Source: Lingula anatina
Taxonomy: Eukaryota > Brachiopoda > Lingulata > Lingulida > Lingulidae
Assembly: GCF_001039355.2 (NCBI RefSeq)
Contig: NW_019773751.1
Coordinates: 1 to 48,748 of the forward strand
Length of the DNA stretch: 48,748 nt
Direction: 5' to 3'
The notes below the pieces were generated by a model that did no database searches, was not told the origin of the DNA, and saw only the letters and a list, made by a program, of their open reading frames with translations. The position numbers and the translations under genes were made by a program. How positions within the stretch are numbered: position 1 is the first letter of the stretch; every line of letters starts with the position of its first letter. Below, piece by piece: positions 35,476-47,252 of this stretch.

Positions 35476-35961
35476 ATGGATGACAGTGACGTATTCCCCG
35501 ATTGTGCATCAGAAGACAAGCCCTTGTTTTTTCGAATACCCTATTGTAAAGAAGAGGATAGAGTTCTGAGTTTTCTTGATTGGTCTGGTAGACTTCTCAT
35601 TAACCCTATACCTTTAGCCATCAGCGGGTTTTACAGGGACCCGAATGCAAACAAATCTGACGACACGGTCAGTTGTTTTAATTGTAATTTAAACCTAAAG
35701 AACTGGGACCCGTTGAGAGATGCGGCAGATGTCGAACACGAGCGGCACAGTCCACACTGTACTATGAATACAGTCGACAAAAGACAAAATAATCCACTAA
35801 ACGTTCCACTGCCACCCGAAAATCGACACGAATTAGTGCAGTTGTTTGTCGCATATGAAAAGAAGACAAATTATACACCCAGCTCAGTGAAAACACTGTT
35901 AAATATAGGCTTTGATGAAGTAGACAAAACACCAGATCAAATGTCATACACTCTATTTTAA
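35476..35961 (+). CDS. BIR-domain (IAP-like) protein
   Basis: 161 residues starting at ACAATGG. Residues about 30-100 form a BIR zinc-binding domain: EEDRVLSFLDW, ISGFYRD, then CFNCNLNLKNW, EHERHSPHC with the CxxC..H..C ligands all present. No RING finger follows, so it is a short BIR-only protein. BIR proteins of the IAP family block caspases or act in cell signalling, and several animal viruses carry them; as cargo of a virus-related transposon an anti-apoptotic role is plausible but inferred. After the TAA the same frame continues for 18 helical-looking codons (KAVFEQLGFIYAKQLKEE), so the original protein may have been longer. It is transcribed divergently from the polymerase. Confidence 0.75.
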   Translation: MDDSDVFPDCASEDKPLFFRIPYCKEEDRVLSFLDWSGRLLINPIPLAISGFYRDPNANKSDDTVSCFNCNLNLKNWDPLRDAADVEHERHSPHCTMNTVDKRQNNPLNVPLPPENRHELVQLFVAYEKKTNYTPSSVKTLLNIGFDEVDKTPDQMSYTLF

Positions 35962-36017
35962 AAAGCAGTATTCGAACAATTGGGCTTCATTTATGCGAAA
36001 CAGTTGAAAGAGGAAGG

Positions 36018-36437
36018 ATGAAACGGAGACACATTAATATGAAAAACTGTAGAAGTAAGGGACGGCCGGTTGAAGACGAAGGGAAACTCTATCATAACCC
36101 TGTTAGTTTGGAAAACTTACTGGCACAGAAGCATGAGGCACGCAAAAGTAAAAAGAAAGCCACACGGAAAAAGTTATTGGATAAACGAGATGGACAAACG
36201 ATGAAGCGATTTCCAGCTGATGATATATGTGAAGGGGCTGATCTTAACAACATGTCAAAATATAGTTTCTTGTCAGCAATGCTTGATATATTTTCAAAAT
36301 ACGCATGGGCCGTTGGTGTAATCGAAAAGAGCAGATCGCGCCCTAGGTCGTTAAGAAGAGTGTACCCGAAAATAGTAGGACCATTACCCCCTAAATCAGA
36401 TGCAGGGACAGAACTTATGAAATCGGTAAGAAGTTGA
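36018..36437 (+). pseudogene. Polinton-type integrase remnant
   Basis: 139-residue open frame with a basic N-terminal half. Residues about 75-100 (GADLNNMSKYS then FLSAMLDIFSKYAWAVGV) resemble the start of a retroviral-type (rve) integrase core, where the first catalytic Asp lies in a QADL-like motif and the second in a IDVFSKYAW-like strand. Several residues between the two are missing, and the rest of the core (third acidic residue) and any chromodomain are absent. It lies on the same strand as and 56 nt after the BIR gene. The family assignment rests on this short region. Confidence 0.55.
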
Positions 36438-36439
36438 GG

Positions 36440-37446
36440 ACTAAACGCTCCGTTTGAGTCTGGATATTAACACCATGAATATGACCAAGGCTTCAACCAA
36501 GACAACTTTTATTTGAACTGAATCTGCAACTCTTTAGACTGAGGAAAAACAAGTCATAAAAAGAGAAGAATTCAATTTTAGTTCAATCTGAAAAAAGCGA
36601 CAGGATATTTAGTCTGTGTGACCACCAGAATTTCGCTACGTCACGTTTTCAAAAAATGTGTATCTTGCTTGGGCTCAAAGTTGTTTTGTAGCACTGCATC
36701 GCTTCACCGCCATGTACATAACACGTCGTGCGGGTATGCCACATTACATTTTTAAGTGTTAAAACAGGCCCAAATATCAACAGAAATGTAAAATGCAATT
36801 TCAAAAGGAAGAATAAATGAATTTTATATAATTTGCTTACATGTGTTTTGTAAAATATAAAAACTGTATTTTACTTTCAAATGTTTAATTTTTACATCGG
36901 TTTCAAAATAAATGTAAATTGATCAAAACATATAAAAATCTCCATGATATACAAAATTAATCGACTTACATTGTACATGGACAGAAGTTTTAGTGTCCGT
37001 GGAAAAATATTTTGGAAAAAAAAATTTTATAGATTAACAGCAGATTTGAAAATAAGTCCTAACAATTGTTATGACTAGTAAGAATTCTTACATTGGTTGC
37101 TTGAGATATGTCTTATCTTATTTTTTTTTACTTATAATTGTTGTTGAAACAAAACTTAAACTCTTACGTTTTATGTTTGAACGTTTTTCAGATCAACATT
37201 AATTTTAGTCCCCCTCTAAAGTATTAACTAAGAACAACCTTATGTATAAGCTTTTAATTATTTTTTTATTTTTTTTTTTTTTTAACGCTGTACAAGTTCA
37301 GGTTAGAATTTATATTAAATCATTTATTATTTCACACATTGCCGGTGAAATGCTAGTTATAGTAAAAATTAAGTGATGAAGTGATTTTCTACCCCTTGCA
37401 GTAATAAAAAAGTAACTTACCTTTATCAGAACTTGAGTATCAATCG
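36440..37446. other. Interior of the element, no gene recognised
   Basis: Very AT-rich, with a T run near 37261-37283. No capsid, ATPase or protease motif was seen on either strand. Confidence 0.45.
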
Positions 37447-37546
37447 AGCAAATGGTTCTTTCTTCTGCTGTCTGTGTGCCTTGTACTGTACGCAGCTGTA
37501 GTGTGCTGTATGGATTAACCCTGTCCCGTTTATATAACGTTCAGAT

Positions 37547-37686
37547 TCACATGTCTAGGCCTGTTTCTTCAAATATAGCAAGCATGTCCAGGCATGTTTG
37601 TTCAAATAATGCAGACCACTGGTCAACAAATCACTGTTTCAGGCCTGAACCACATAGTGTCTTTATTAACATGTCCAGGCATGTTT
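37547..37686. promoter_or_regulatory. Three repeated p53-type response-element-like sites
   Basis: Direct repeats at 37547-37566, 37580-37599 and 37667-37686. The middle one is a perfect RRRCWWGYYY pair without spacer: AAGCATGTCC followed by AGGCATGTTT. The third differs in one position (TAACATGTCC) and the first in two or three. Binding is inference from the consensus only. Confidence 0.35.
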
Positions 37687-37699
37687 CTGTTTACTCAAG

Positions 37700-38800
37700 T
37701 AATACAACCAGATGGTCAGCGAACAATACCAATTCTGCTATTCAAAGTATTGATCTCCATGGAAATTTTATTCTCCCTCAGCTATGACCATGTCTCTTTG
37801 GTTGGATGCAAGCTTGTTTAAAGGTCAAAACGCATTGTTTACGTGCAATTAGCTACAGGTATCGCAATATGAGCCAAAACATCTGTATGATTGTTAAAAT
37901 AATGATTTCTTTTTTGCCACCAATCATGCTTGTTGTGTGTGTTACTCGAATTATGGATTTGTGTTTGAATTTTCTACCGTACGCGAGTGAATTATTAGTC
38001 CCAAAACCCTTAGCCTAGGATGTTTCTTATCTCGGCACGAGTGACATCGAAGTCTTTTATTTGCTGTAACTAAGGACCTGTAAACAAAGAGCGTATATTA
38101 GGAGGGGCGCCGTAAATTCAGTATTTGGGAAACTAATAAATCAAATTTCTCAGAGAACATACTCTTTCTGATATGATTTAGCTAAAAGATTACCAAAACT
38201 CATTTAGAGTTCACAACGCATTGCTTGCGAGCTGAACACACCTGTGCAGCGTGAGTAGCCCATATATATATATATAGTAAACACCTAAGTATAGGTCAAT
38301 ACGTTCATTTCGACCTTTGACTCCTGATCCATTAACACGCTCAGTTCATTCCTCCAGCTCGTATCCCTGTTTGCTTTGGAGTTGTAGGCCTACTCCTAAA
38401 CATGTTACAGGAGATTAGACTAGACGGTTATTTAGGACACACGTCGTATTTGACACAAGCGAGACACTTGTGATCAAACGTGATACAAATAAGCCGAGAT
38501 GGCTTGTATCATTCACAATGACGAGATATCATTGATGAAAAATCACCAAACAAAGGTGAGACACCTTTGTTGACCGACCCCTTTCTTCCCCTGTTTTTCA
38601 TTTTTTCCCTCTCGGACTTGCAGCTGATGAAGGTCATTTTTGACCGATATAGCTTCAGAGTTTATAAAGACATAGGGCGGCTTCGTCACTGTTGTGCAAT
38701 TATTGTAATAACACGTCTTGAAATATTGTTCGATATATTTAAAAAGTTTACAACATTTTTTATTGGAGATTCATGTGTGGTTCTTCCAACTGAGAATTCT
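37700..38800. other. Interior of the element, no gene recognised
   Basis: Mixed sequence. An open frame at 38567-38881 has no recognisable domain and overlaps the tandem repeats that follow. Confidence 0.4.
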
Positions 38801-39228
38801 AATTTTAAGACGAAAATTTTGAATCGGAAAAATGCTGTTATACTTTTACGTGAAAGGGAAAAATGTTTTCCCATTTTTTAAGTCGAAGAGAAAAAAATAC
38901 CCCAACGTTTACATTTGAACTGGTAAAATGCTGTAAAACTTTTACTTGATATAGAAAATACTTTTCATTTTTACATTAAAAAGCAATGGTGTTTCATCTG
39001 CAGGAGAAAAAAATACTCAGATTCTTAAAGACAAGGTGAAAAAATACTGCAAGGTTTAGCTTTGAATCGGTAAAATACTGTAAAAGTTTACTTGAAACAG
39101 AAAAATACTCAGATTTTTAAAGACGAAGAGAAAAAATACTGCAATGTTTAACCTTGGAAAGGTAAAATGCTGTAGAATTTTTACTTGAAAGAGAAAAACT
39201 CAGATTTTTTAAGACGAAGAGAATACTT
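38800..39228 (+). repeat. Diverged tandem repeats of about 100 bp next to the right TIR
   Basis: About four units share GGTAAAATGCTGTA, TTTTACTTGAAA, GAAAAATACTCAGATTTTT and AAGACGAAGAGAAAA. No counterpart was seen next to the left TIR. Confidence 0.6.
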
Positions 39229-40030
39229 TCATAAAAATACTGTTAAAAATGCTTTGAATTTTGTCACCAAAACGCCTTGTGCTTAACAGATTTTTTACAC
39301 CTACAGCGTGCAATACTGTTTTTATTTGTTGTACAAACTAAGGCGATCATTTAGAAATAAAGGGAAGGCTTTATATGAATCAAAATAATATTCAATGCGG
39401 CTGTGCGTATAAACCACTACGACAGTTGCTTGACCAGCAAACAATACTGCTTTACTATAACACTACCTGGCTCACAGTGTCGTTCATTTAACGCTATCAA
39501 ATACAGTTTACTTCAATAAAATGGGAGGTTTTAATCTATTAAGTGTTTGCGAACCACACACTATCACAATACTCTAAGTATTTGGCTTGCATACTGCTCT
39601 CTTTGTGCATTACAATAGTCTCACCTGACTGTTAGTGGATGAATCAAAATCATATTCAATGCGGCTGTGCGTATAAACCACTACAACAGTTGCTTGACCA
39701 GCAAACAATACTGCTTTACTATAACACTGCCTGGCTCACAGTGTCGTTCATTTAATGCTATCAAATACAGTTTACTTCAATAAAATGGGAGGTTTTAATC
39801 TATTAAGTGTTTGCGAACCACACACTCTCACAATACTCTAAGTATTTGGCTTGCATACTGCTCTCTTTGTGCATTACAATAGTCTCACCTGACTGTTAGC
39901 GGATCCTTGTTTGTTTACTATGTGCCGCGTTCAACTGAACCGCAAACAATGCCACCTCTCTTTTTTAGATCAATAATTACAAATGCGGCTCTTTTTCGTT
40001 CATCCAATACAATAAAATACTAAAACAATC
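39229..40030 (-). repeat. Right terminal inverted repeat
   Basis: Complement of 28420-28953 with an extra 264 bp caused by an internal tandem duplication. The inner limit is at ATAAAAATACTGTTAAAAAT; the outer part ends near CATCCAAT..ACTAAAAC. Confidence 0.8.
39375..39902 (+). repeat. 264-bp tandem duplication inside the right TIR
   Basis: Copies at 39375-39638 and 39639-39902 are nearly identical (start TGAATCAAAAT, end CTGACTGTTAG). The left TIR has this block once (28550-28810, inverted). Confidence 0.88.
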
Positions 40031-43000
40031 ATCTATCCTTATGTATACACACTTGATTTTGCCAATATAACTTTTTTCNTAGACTACGACCTTTTGCAGC
40101 ATGTAGTAGTCGAATATATTTTCCTTGTTTGAAAACCAAGCACAGAACTTTATTTTTTCTTTTCACAGTTTGATACAGGTGACGTCTGGCCTTTCTTTCT
40201 TTCTGTGTCTGCTCCTTTGGTTTCTTCACTTCACGACTGGGCCATCAGAGCCTGATATGGCTTTTTATCCATAGACAACCCTCTGTTAATGGGGCTATCA
40301 ACAAACAGAAAACACAGCAGCAGATTGTGACATTATTACACAATTGCTGTGGTGAATTACGCAAATAAATCAGGTAACCTCTTCCAATGAGCTTTTTCTT
40401 CTTTTCAAAAATATCACCACTTGGAAAATGAAACCCGGGGTTTGGTCATATAAACATAGTCAGTTTACTGTGCGGTATGACAGTTCTCATGGATTTAATC
40501 TCTTAATCAATAAAACATGGGGATATTAAGGCAATATATGTCCCCACGCCTCAAATGTTTTTCTATTTCATTCCATGTGTCCTTGCTGCAATTTCAACAT
40601 AATCTATCAACAATGTATCTCCATAATAAGGATGGCAGATTATGTTATTGCACCAAGGGGATCAATGTTTTTTTTCTTTCTTTCCTTCTGCCTGGGGAAA
40701 AGTGCTCTACATCAATAATGCAGGAACAGCAATTGAAACTTCTGGTTCACTCCACGTGCCGAGAAGACAATCAATTCTACCCAGACTCCAGGTACAAATT
40801 TACAATGCCGCAACTATGGGGAAATGTTTTTAAAGACCTTAGGATCAATAAAACGAGTCTCTTTCACATAGTTTAAGGTAAATGCCAGAACATTTCAAAA
40901 CACTTCCCTTTGTAGACATTTGTATGCTTTGTTACAATTAATCACTTTAAATGGACTTAGATAAAACTATATAAATTTCTTATTCAGAGCCTAAAAACAC
41001 ATCAGTTAAAATTAAGATTTCTGGCAGAAACAAATAACCACACCCACTTACACTTTACTTCTTATCCAGTGCCTAAAAACACATCTGATACAGTCAAAAT
41101 TCGACTTCTGGCTGAAATGCACACCATTCCTAATCACTATGTTCCATGGACCTTCTTGTTTAAAAATAAGCTTAAAAACAAAGTTCTGTTGAAAAACAGA
41201 AGCTGTAAAAGAATATCATCCTTTGTATGGTGGCTAAGCCAAAGGCAAACACTGGATCTGGACACGGAGGAGAGAGGGAAGGATCATGACGCCTTAATGT
41301 TGACCAAGCCCTTGAGTTTTGACAGCATCTTAGACCCACATTCTTAAAGCTTACCCTTAAAGTTTATGTGTAAAAAGTATATATTATCGTTTCTAAAGAG
41401 ACTGTCGTTTTTGTTTCCCATGAGGCCAATGAAATACATATTTTACCTTATTCAGTTTTATTCCTTATTTTGAAAAAATTAACATGGTCTAGTAAACTAT
41501 GGCTTTTTGAATATCTTGATTAATTTAATTGATCCATATATCTAATTGCATCATAATCAAGTCAAAGCCAAAAGTCCACCAATAACAACAATAACAACAA
41601 AAACAATCCAACTTTAGCAAATTATCAGTATAGGCCAAATAATCAATTATTATGCAGCAATCCCAGTGGCTAGACAAAAGTCCCTAAGATCATAATTAAG
41701 TCAACTTTACTTGACCCATGTAAAACAGTGGTAAAAAGTATAAAAAGAAATAGCTCACTTCTCTGACCATAATCTTTGACCACTACCTTCAGGGGGCAAA
41801 GAGTCACGTATCAATTCCGTAACCAATTGACTTATTTCTCACTTTGATAACCAAAATGAATTATATATTGGTTTTAGCTGGAGGCAACCAATTAATATTG
41901 TATTATGTCATGACTTTTGACTTTTGCACGAGTCAAGTTTAGACGGGGTGGTTTGACATATATAATAAGGATTTATAAATTGAATGCAATCAGAACTTAA
42001 AATTCTACAACAAAATTATATTTGGCTATTTTTTTAAAAAATAGGAAAAGATGGTGAAAAAAGGTGAATGCAAATAGGGTGAACCAATATGTGCCAATTC
42101 AATATACATTCTATTTGTCTTCCCATTTGGACTACAAAACGCCCATGCTACCACCTGGACTGTTTCATAAGTGGACTTCTCACTAAAGTCTATTCGTAAC
42201 TAAATGAGAAACACACCCAGCATCCTCACATAAGTAGTCCACTACTGGCTTGTATTGGGGCAGAGTGCACTTACAGTGAAAACCAACTCTTAGGGTCTAT
42301 TGTGAAACAAGAGAGAGTCCTGCATCTAAACCTTCTTAAAGACACAAAAAGCAGGTCAATATCCTTCTGTAGCTAAATATTTAGACATGGTCTTTCCATA
42401 AAGCCCCCTGCCCCACCTTTGGTTGTATCAACACCATTAAGTCGAAACTATGAGAGCAGAGAATTGAAATATTGATGGATTCTTTACTGAAAGTTCTATT
42501 CACACCTGGTCCGACTTAAACAGGAAGCGGTCAAATTGACATACCAAAAAATAAAAAAATCTACTTATCAATAATAATAAAAATAATAATAATAATAAGA
42601 TGTAATCCTATATATTATTATTATATTGTCTCCTGTTGGTTTGTTAGACTATATCAGTTTAAGTTTGTACAGTTGTGAATGCAACTGTAATTCTACATTG
42701 ACCGGGTTGACAAAGGGTGTTAAAGCGTGATGTTGATACACATGGCAGCTAATGTTGTAACAATTTGGATTTATCAATACTAGAAACACACCTGTAATGA
42801 TATGACACTTGTCAATTAAATAGAAAGGCCTATAATATTCTCTTTGGAATCAATAATTATCACCTAATTAAAAAGAGTATAACAAAGAGGAATTAGTTCT
42901 TTGTTACATCTTGACTTAACTGTGAAAGTCTTATTTTAAAGTCTAAGAAGAGAATAAAAAAAATCAAGATGTCCTCAATTTTTTCCCTGGACAAAATTAT

Positions 43001-43590
43001 CTTCATCAAAAAATAAGTGGCCAGGGTGTAAAATTCCTAATTCATAAAGAATAGTCACCTTAGTTCAAAAGCAAAAAGAAATATAGACATTATATTTTAA
43101 AAGGTTGGTTTATTTATCTATTCATTATGGTGAGGAGGGGGATAGCTGCAGAAAACAAGACTTGTTATTGTGACAGAAGACTACATTTGTCTCTAAAATC
43201 ACACCATCTGTTGAACAGCTTGAAGCCTGCTCCACCCTGATTGCAGTAGATGTGCCCTTCAAACAGTACAGCACAATGAGAGAAGCTGAAAGAGTAAATA
43301 ATGTGCCTCTGTGTGGTAACATTCTTTGGGCTCTGGGTTTTGATTACTGCTTCTCTTCAATTTACTGCATTTCATAAACTGGAAACAACAGTATCTGTCT
43401 AAGGGCCATTCCACTTTTTTCCTCCTCAGTAGCATCATTTATTTTCCTTCAAAAATTTTTTTGCTACTTGCTACCAACAAAAACACTAACAAAACAGTTA
43501 AAATGAAAAGGCAAAAAAAAAAAAAAAATACACAAGAGGAAAAACATACATCAATCTTTATATTCTAAATCTTTGCTTGGATTACAAAAA
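40031..43590. other. Long non-coding stretch right of the element
   Basis: Open frames at 40029-40229 (minus, basic), 40517-40876 and 41069-41347 (plus) have no recognised domain. A short local duplication (CCTAAAAACACATC..) lies at 40988-41035 and 41071-41120. One undetermined base lies at 40079. Several AT-rich stretches, including a TAA/AAT tract near 42570-42600. No gene supported. Confidence 0.45.
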
Positions 43591-43633
<43 letters not shown>

Positions 43634-43634
43634 A
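43590..43634. repeat. (TAAA)n microsatellite
   Basis: About 11 units of AAAT/TAAA, followed after 70 bp by A-rich runs that overlap the end of the neighbouring gene. Confidence 0.9.
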
Positions 43635-43685
43635 AACAGGGTTTAAAGGAGGAAAAATCTACAGTGAAATGACCACTTACTCAGT

Positions 43686-44914
43686 TTAGAACATAAAAGA
43701 CAAAAAAAAAAAAACAAAAAAAAAAACAGCATCCACCTCTCTTCTTCCATCAGGGTACTTCAGCTGTGAGCCTGAAAAGTCAACACATACAATAAGCCTA
43801 TTCACAACAGATGATCCTCGGACAGCACTTGTGGAGGCTGGGAGATAGGTCTTGTTTTCATGTAGGGTCTGCTACATTTGTTCTGTAGATCAGTAGATCC
43901 AAAGATCATTTGCTCTGAATGGGATTTGTTAAACCAAATCAGGCTAGGGGAATCGAAATTAACCATTTTACTCACCACTAATCTCCGTCATCAAATATTC
44001 AGGGGTTGCTGGCACTGCAAGGATATGTTTTGGTGTTGGGAAAAGCGGTCCATAATCTGGCGGCCAAAACGGTCCATGCTCATCCCTCACCACGCCATAT
44101 TTATCTGCAAATTTCCCATTGTGTAACAACGTCAGTTTAGATCCATCTGGAAAACGACCATTTCTCAGAGCTTCAAGGTACCCCTCCCGCGTGCAAGTAG
44201 AAAATATTTTAGGCGGTTTGGGAGGTTGGCTCATAATGCCAAAATTTTCCAGTCTCGCCCAGCGCCCTAAAGATGGCGCTTGATTGGGCATTCTGTCCAA
44301 TCCCAGTACACCTGGAAAATCGTCTTGATTTGACCTAGATAATTCACCTTCTAGTCTTGGCGATGTCTTTTTCTGAAACCCACTCCCCTCTGATGCAGAC
44401 CTGCGCAAGTTTTTTAAACGCCTTTTCTGCATTTCTCTCCAATGTCTGGAGTTTACATAATCTCTTTCTTTATCTGTGAGGTCCATCATAATTTGAGCAT
44501 TTAGCTGAGAGATGTGATCAACATCTTCTTTATCAGCTTTGTTGCGATTGCGCTGGATTCTTTCCAGTGGTGGAGTGTCCAGAGCTTCACGAACTCTGCT
44601 ATTGATTTCTGCATCCAGTTGCTCCTTTAATTTCTTCTTGTTCACTTCTGGATCTGAAAGATTTTTCAACCATTATTTAATTACCTAAATTCTACATATT
44701 TGAATCATGTATTTTTTTTTCTATTTGGTAATGTAACTCACATCTTTTATTTTTCTAAAGGTCATGTTATATTGTGGACAAAGACCAATTTTACTTCCTG
44801 AAGGTTCAAGGACTTCTCACTTAAAAGGGCAAATATTCACGTTGGCTATAAGAACATCCCAGGGGTATAGATCAGTGAGTGCTTATATCTGTTCCATTCA
44901 AAATCTGTTTATTT

Positions 44915-44953
<39 letters not shown>

Positions 44954-46008
44954 TTTTTTGCAGCAGCAGCAGCAGGTGAATAACAGAAGAGAGATTCTAA
45001 CCAGGTTTCTTTCACTTTGGACTCGAATACTATTCAGAACTTTTTTTTCTATTAAAAATAGTTTCTGCAAGCTCAACACTATTAGGGAATTTTAGTATTA
45101 CCAGTTTCTTTTTTTTTTTTTTTTTTTTTTTTCATTTTTATTTGCCATCTTTTCCTGCACTAATATTTCAACATACTTCAAGGTATAAAAGTTTTTTTCA
45201 TATTTCACAGAGGAATTGATAGGAGAACAGTCCATTATCATTTGGGTGTGACAATTGTGACAGAGTCTCAACTAACACAATCCTGGTTGACAATTTATCC
45301 AAGGGCAGATTCACAAACCAACATCAATCAAAACCTGCAGTTATAGGTTAGACAATTTAAGGCACAATATTTTCAGGCAGTATTTTACATTAAACAGGAA
45401 CAAAGTTGTTCTTTGTTATTTCAGTTAAACAAGATCACAATCCACTGAATCAGTGGCATCACAAAATTATATTTTAGTCACAAGTCAGAGAAAGGTGAAA
45501 GGTCACTGATCAAAAGATGTAAAAGAATTCTCATAGCAGAACTTATTTCCTATTCATTAGTATTTTTATGGCTGGAATTTTTAGTCTGAGACAATTCATA
45601 AGGTTTCACAGTATAACAGCAGCTGAAAAAAGTATTTTAGCATTTAAGTTCAATTAAATCAAAAGCAAAAGATTAATGCTCATGGAACAATAACAGTACA
45701 TTAATTATCAAATTAAGGAGACACATGTATTATTAATATAATTCCAATGACAATCCAATCAGTTATGAAAAACAGGCTTACATTTTAATACAAAGTGAAA
45801 TTGAAAAATGTTAATAAGAAAATCACTGCACTCTACCTCCGAACCCACCCTCCATTTCGATCTGTTTCTTCTTCTCTTCTGAGAATCGATTGATCTCATC
45901 TTTAAGGGAAGAGTAATTTGAGCGTGTGTACCCATCGTAAGAGGAGTAAGTTGGGCGGGGGCTGTGACCCATCCCGCCCCCGCCATTTTTATCCAACATG
46001 GCCGACAT
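43686..46008 (-). CDS. Unrecognised three-exon gene
   Basis: Exons 46008-45837, 44653-43976 and (tentative) 43771-43686 on the minus strand. Junctions GGAG|GTAGAG to TTTCAG|ATCC and AGTG|GTGAGT to TTTCAG|GCTC are both phase 1 and keep one frame. The product has about 312 residues. N-terminus MSAMLDKNGGGGMGHSPRP, then Tyr/Ser-rich TYSSYDGYTRSNYSS, a charged helical region (about residues 35-130, INRFSEEKKKQIEMEGGFGD, KEQLDAEINSRVREAL, KRRLKNLRR), and a C-terminal part rich in Gly, Pro and aromatic residues (FPDGSKLTLLHNGKFADKYG, PPDYGPLFPTP). Exon 3 starts SQLKYPDGRREVD but then runs into poly-T (phenylalanine), so its end is uncertain; without it, exon 2 would read through its donor to a stop one codon later. 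No signal peptide. I do not recognise the family; a soluble, possibly cytoskeletal protein is only a guess. Confidence 0.7.
44909..44976. repeat. (TTTA)n and (CAG)n tract in intron 1
   Basis: About twelve ATTT units followed by five GCA/CAG units. A T run of about 27 nt at 45106-45132 lies in the same intron. Confidence 0.9.
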
Positions 46009-46019
46009 GGCAGTGGCAC

Positions 46020-47250
46020 CTCCTTACACAGTTGCTATGTCAACAACTGCGATTTAATAAACCTGTAATTTTCATCAGTATTATGATGTAAAAATTTTGC
46101 TAGCTGTAAATGTTAAATATTGTTTGTTTTAATAAAATCATGTGCAGCAGGGTTGCATCAATTAATTATTACAATATCATAATCTATGTCCAGGTACTCA
46201 ATGCATCAATTAACACATACTGAGTATATATACCAGGAGCAGGTATCACTTTACCTAATAATTTGTTCAAACCTAAGGCCAAACATGGAGAAACTGCTGG
46301 TCTGAATGGTCATGACTGCCTGAAAAGCCAGACGACCAGCAAGATTTGTGACAATGCAGGTCCTGCAAACCTTCAATACGCTCCAAAAGTTTGCCCCATA
46401 TCTACCTAAGGATAAGACCTAATTTGGAAACCTGCAGCACAAATGGCCTTAGTTAGCAAAATGTCACAAAATTAGGATTAACCAGATTACTTCTATGACC
46501 TGTAGACCTGCTTGATTGCACAGTAGGTAAATTTTTTTATGAAGATTAAAAAGCATGCCACAAAGGAGATTTTTCTGAGACCTTTCTTTATGGTTGCGTT
46601 CTCAACCAGATTAACTTCGGGCAAATAAGTCTTGTTTACATCCCCCAATCAAATGGATCTTAATTGCTTTACGTAAGAATACTTTTCAATTCTGTCTCAT
46701 ATTTTCAATCACATTATAGATTTTCAGTCATGAAAGCCGTGTAACAACTGGTAGAAAATGAACAACTGCACTGGAAAGAAATCAAAAATCAAACTTCAAT
46801 CAATCTCAGTTGTTCTCTCAACTTCTATACCACTAGTAAGAACACAGTGGTTATTATACAACAAGACCAATCATGCGTGCATTATGTTAAACCAGGATGT
46901 TCAATTAACCGTGTGCATGTCAAAAGTCACAGTCAAAATTCAGTCAATCTCTCCAATGTGAGGCTTTTATGTTTTATAAAACAGTGCATATGATGTTCTG
47001 TGCTACATGCATAAACAGTATCTCAAACAGCACAATACATACTTAACGATGTCTAAAGTCTAGATCAAAACACAGTCCATCTTACCAACTTAACATTATA
47101 AGGCTTGTGAATTAGACTACAGTAGTTGTGTGTTGTATTTAGCCTATACCAAATGTCGTTAACAGCAGCACAGTACTAGTAACCAAGCCCCTGTTTGCCA
47201 TCTTGACAAAAATACAATCTCTCCAGCCAAACATAAGGAGCCTCAGGCCT
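46020..47250. other. Intergenic upstream of the three-exon gene
   Basis: No gene or TATA box was clear. A short open frame at 46758-46961 has no recognised features. Confidence 0.4.
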
Positions 47251-47252
47251 AT

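Larger units (their letters stand above)
28420..40030. mobile_element. Polinton/Maverick-like element with TIRs
   Basis: Long inverted repeats bound an 11.6-kb segment with a family-B DNA polymerase gene, a BIR gene and a fragment resembling a Polinton integrase. Polintons are self-synthesising DNA transposons related to viruses (polymerase B, retroviral-type integrase, ATPase, protease, capsid proteins; usually 15-20 kb). Here no capsid, ATPase or protease gene was recognised, the polymerase carries a stop, and the integrase is broken, so this copy is probably immobile. Weaker inverted similarity continues some tens of bases outside both ends, so exact termini and the expected 6-bp target duplication could not be set. 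Confidence 0.75.

Noticed and set aside
37452-37787. 111-codon open frame with repeated MSRHV-type segments
   Set aside because: The repetition follows from the DNA repeats carrying the p53-like sites; no domain and no coding signs.
40029-40229. Basic open frame outside the right TIR (minus strand)
   Set aside because: Contains an undetermined base, no recognised domain, no splice context.
40517-41347. Two plus-strand open frames
   Set aside because: Low-complexity composition, no domain, and a local DNA duplication explains part of the second.
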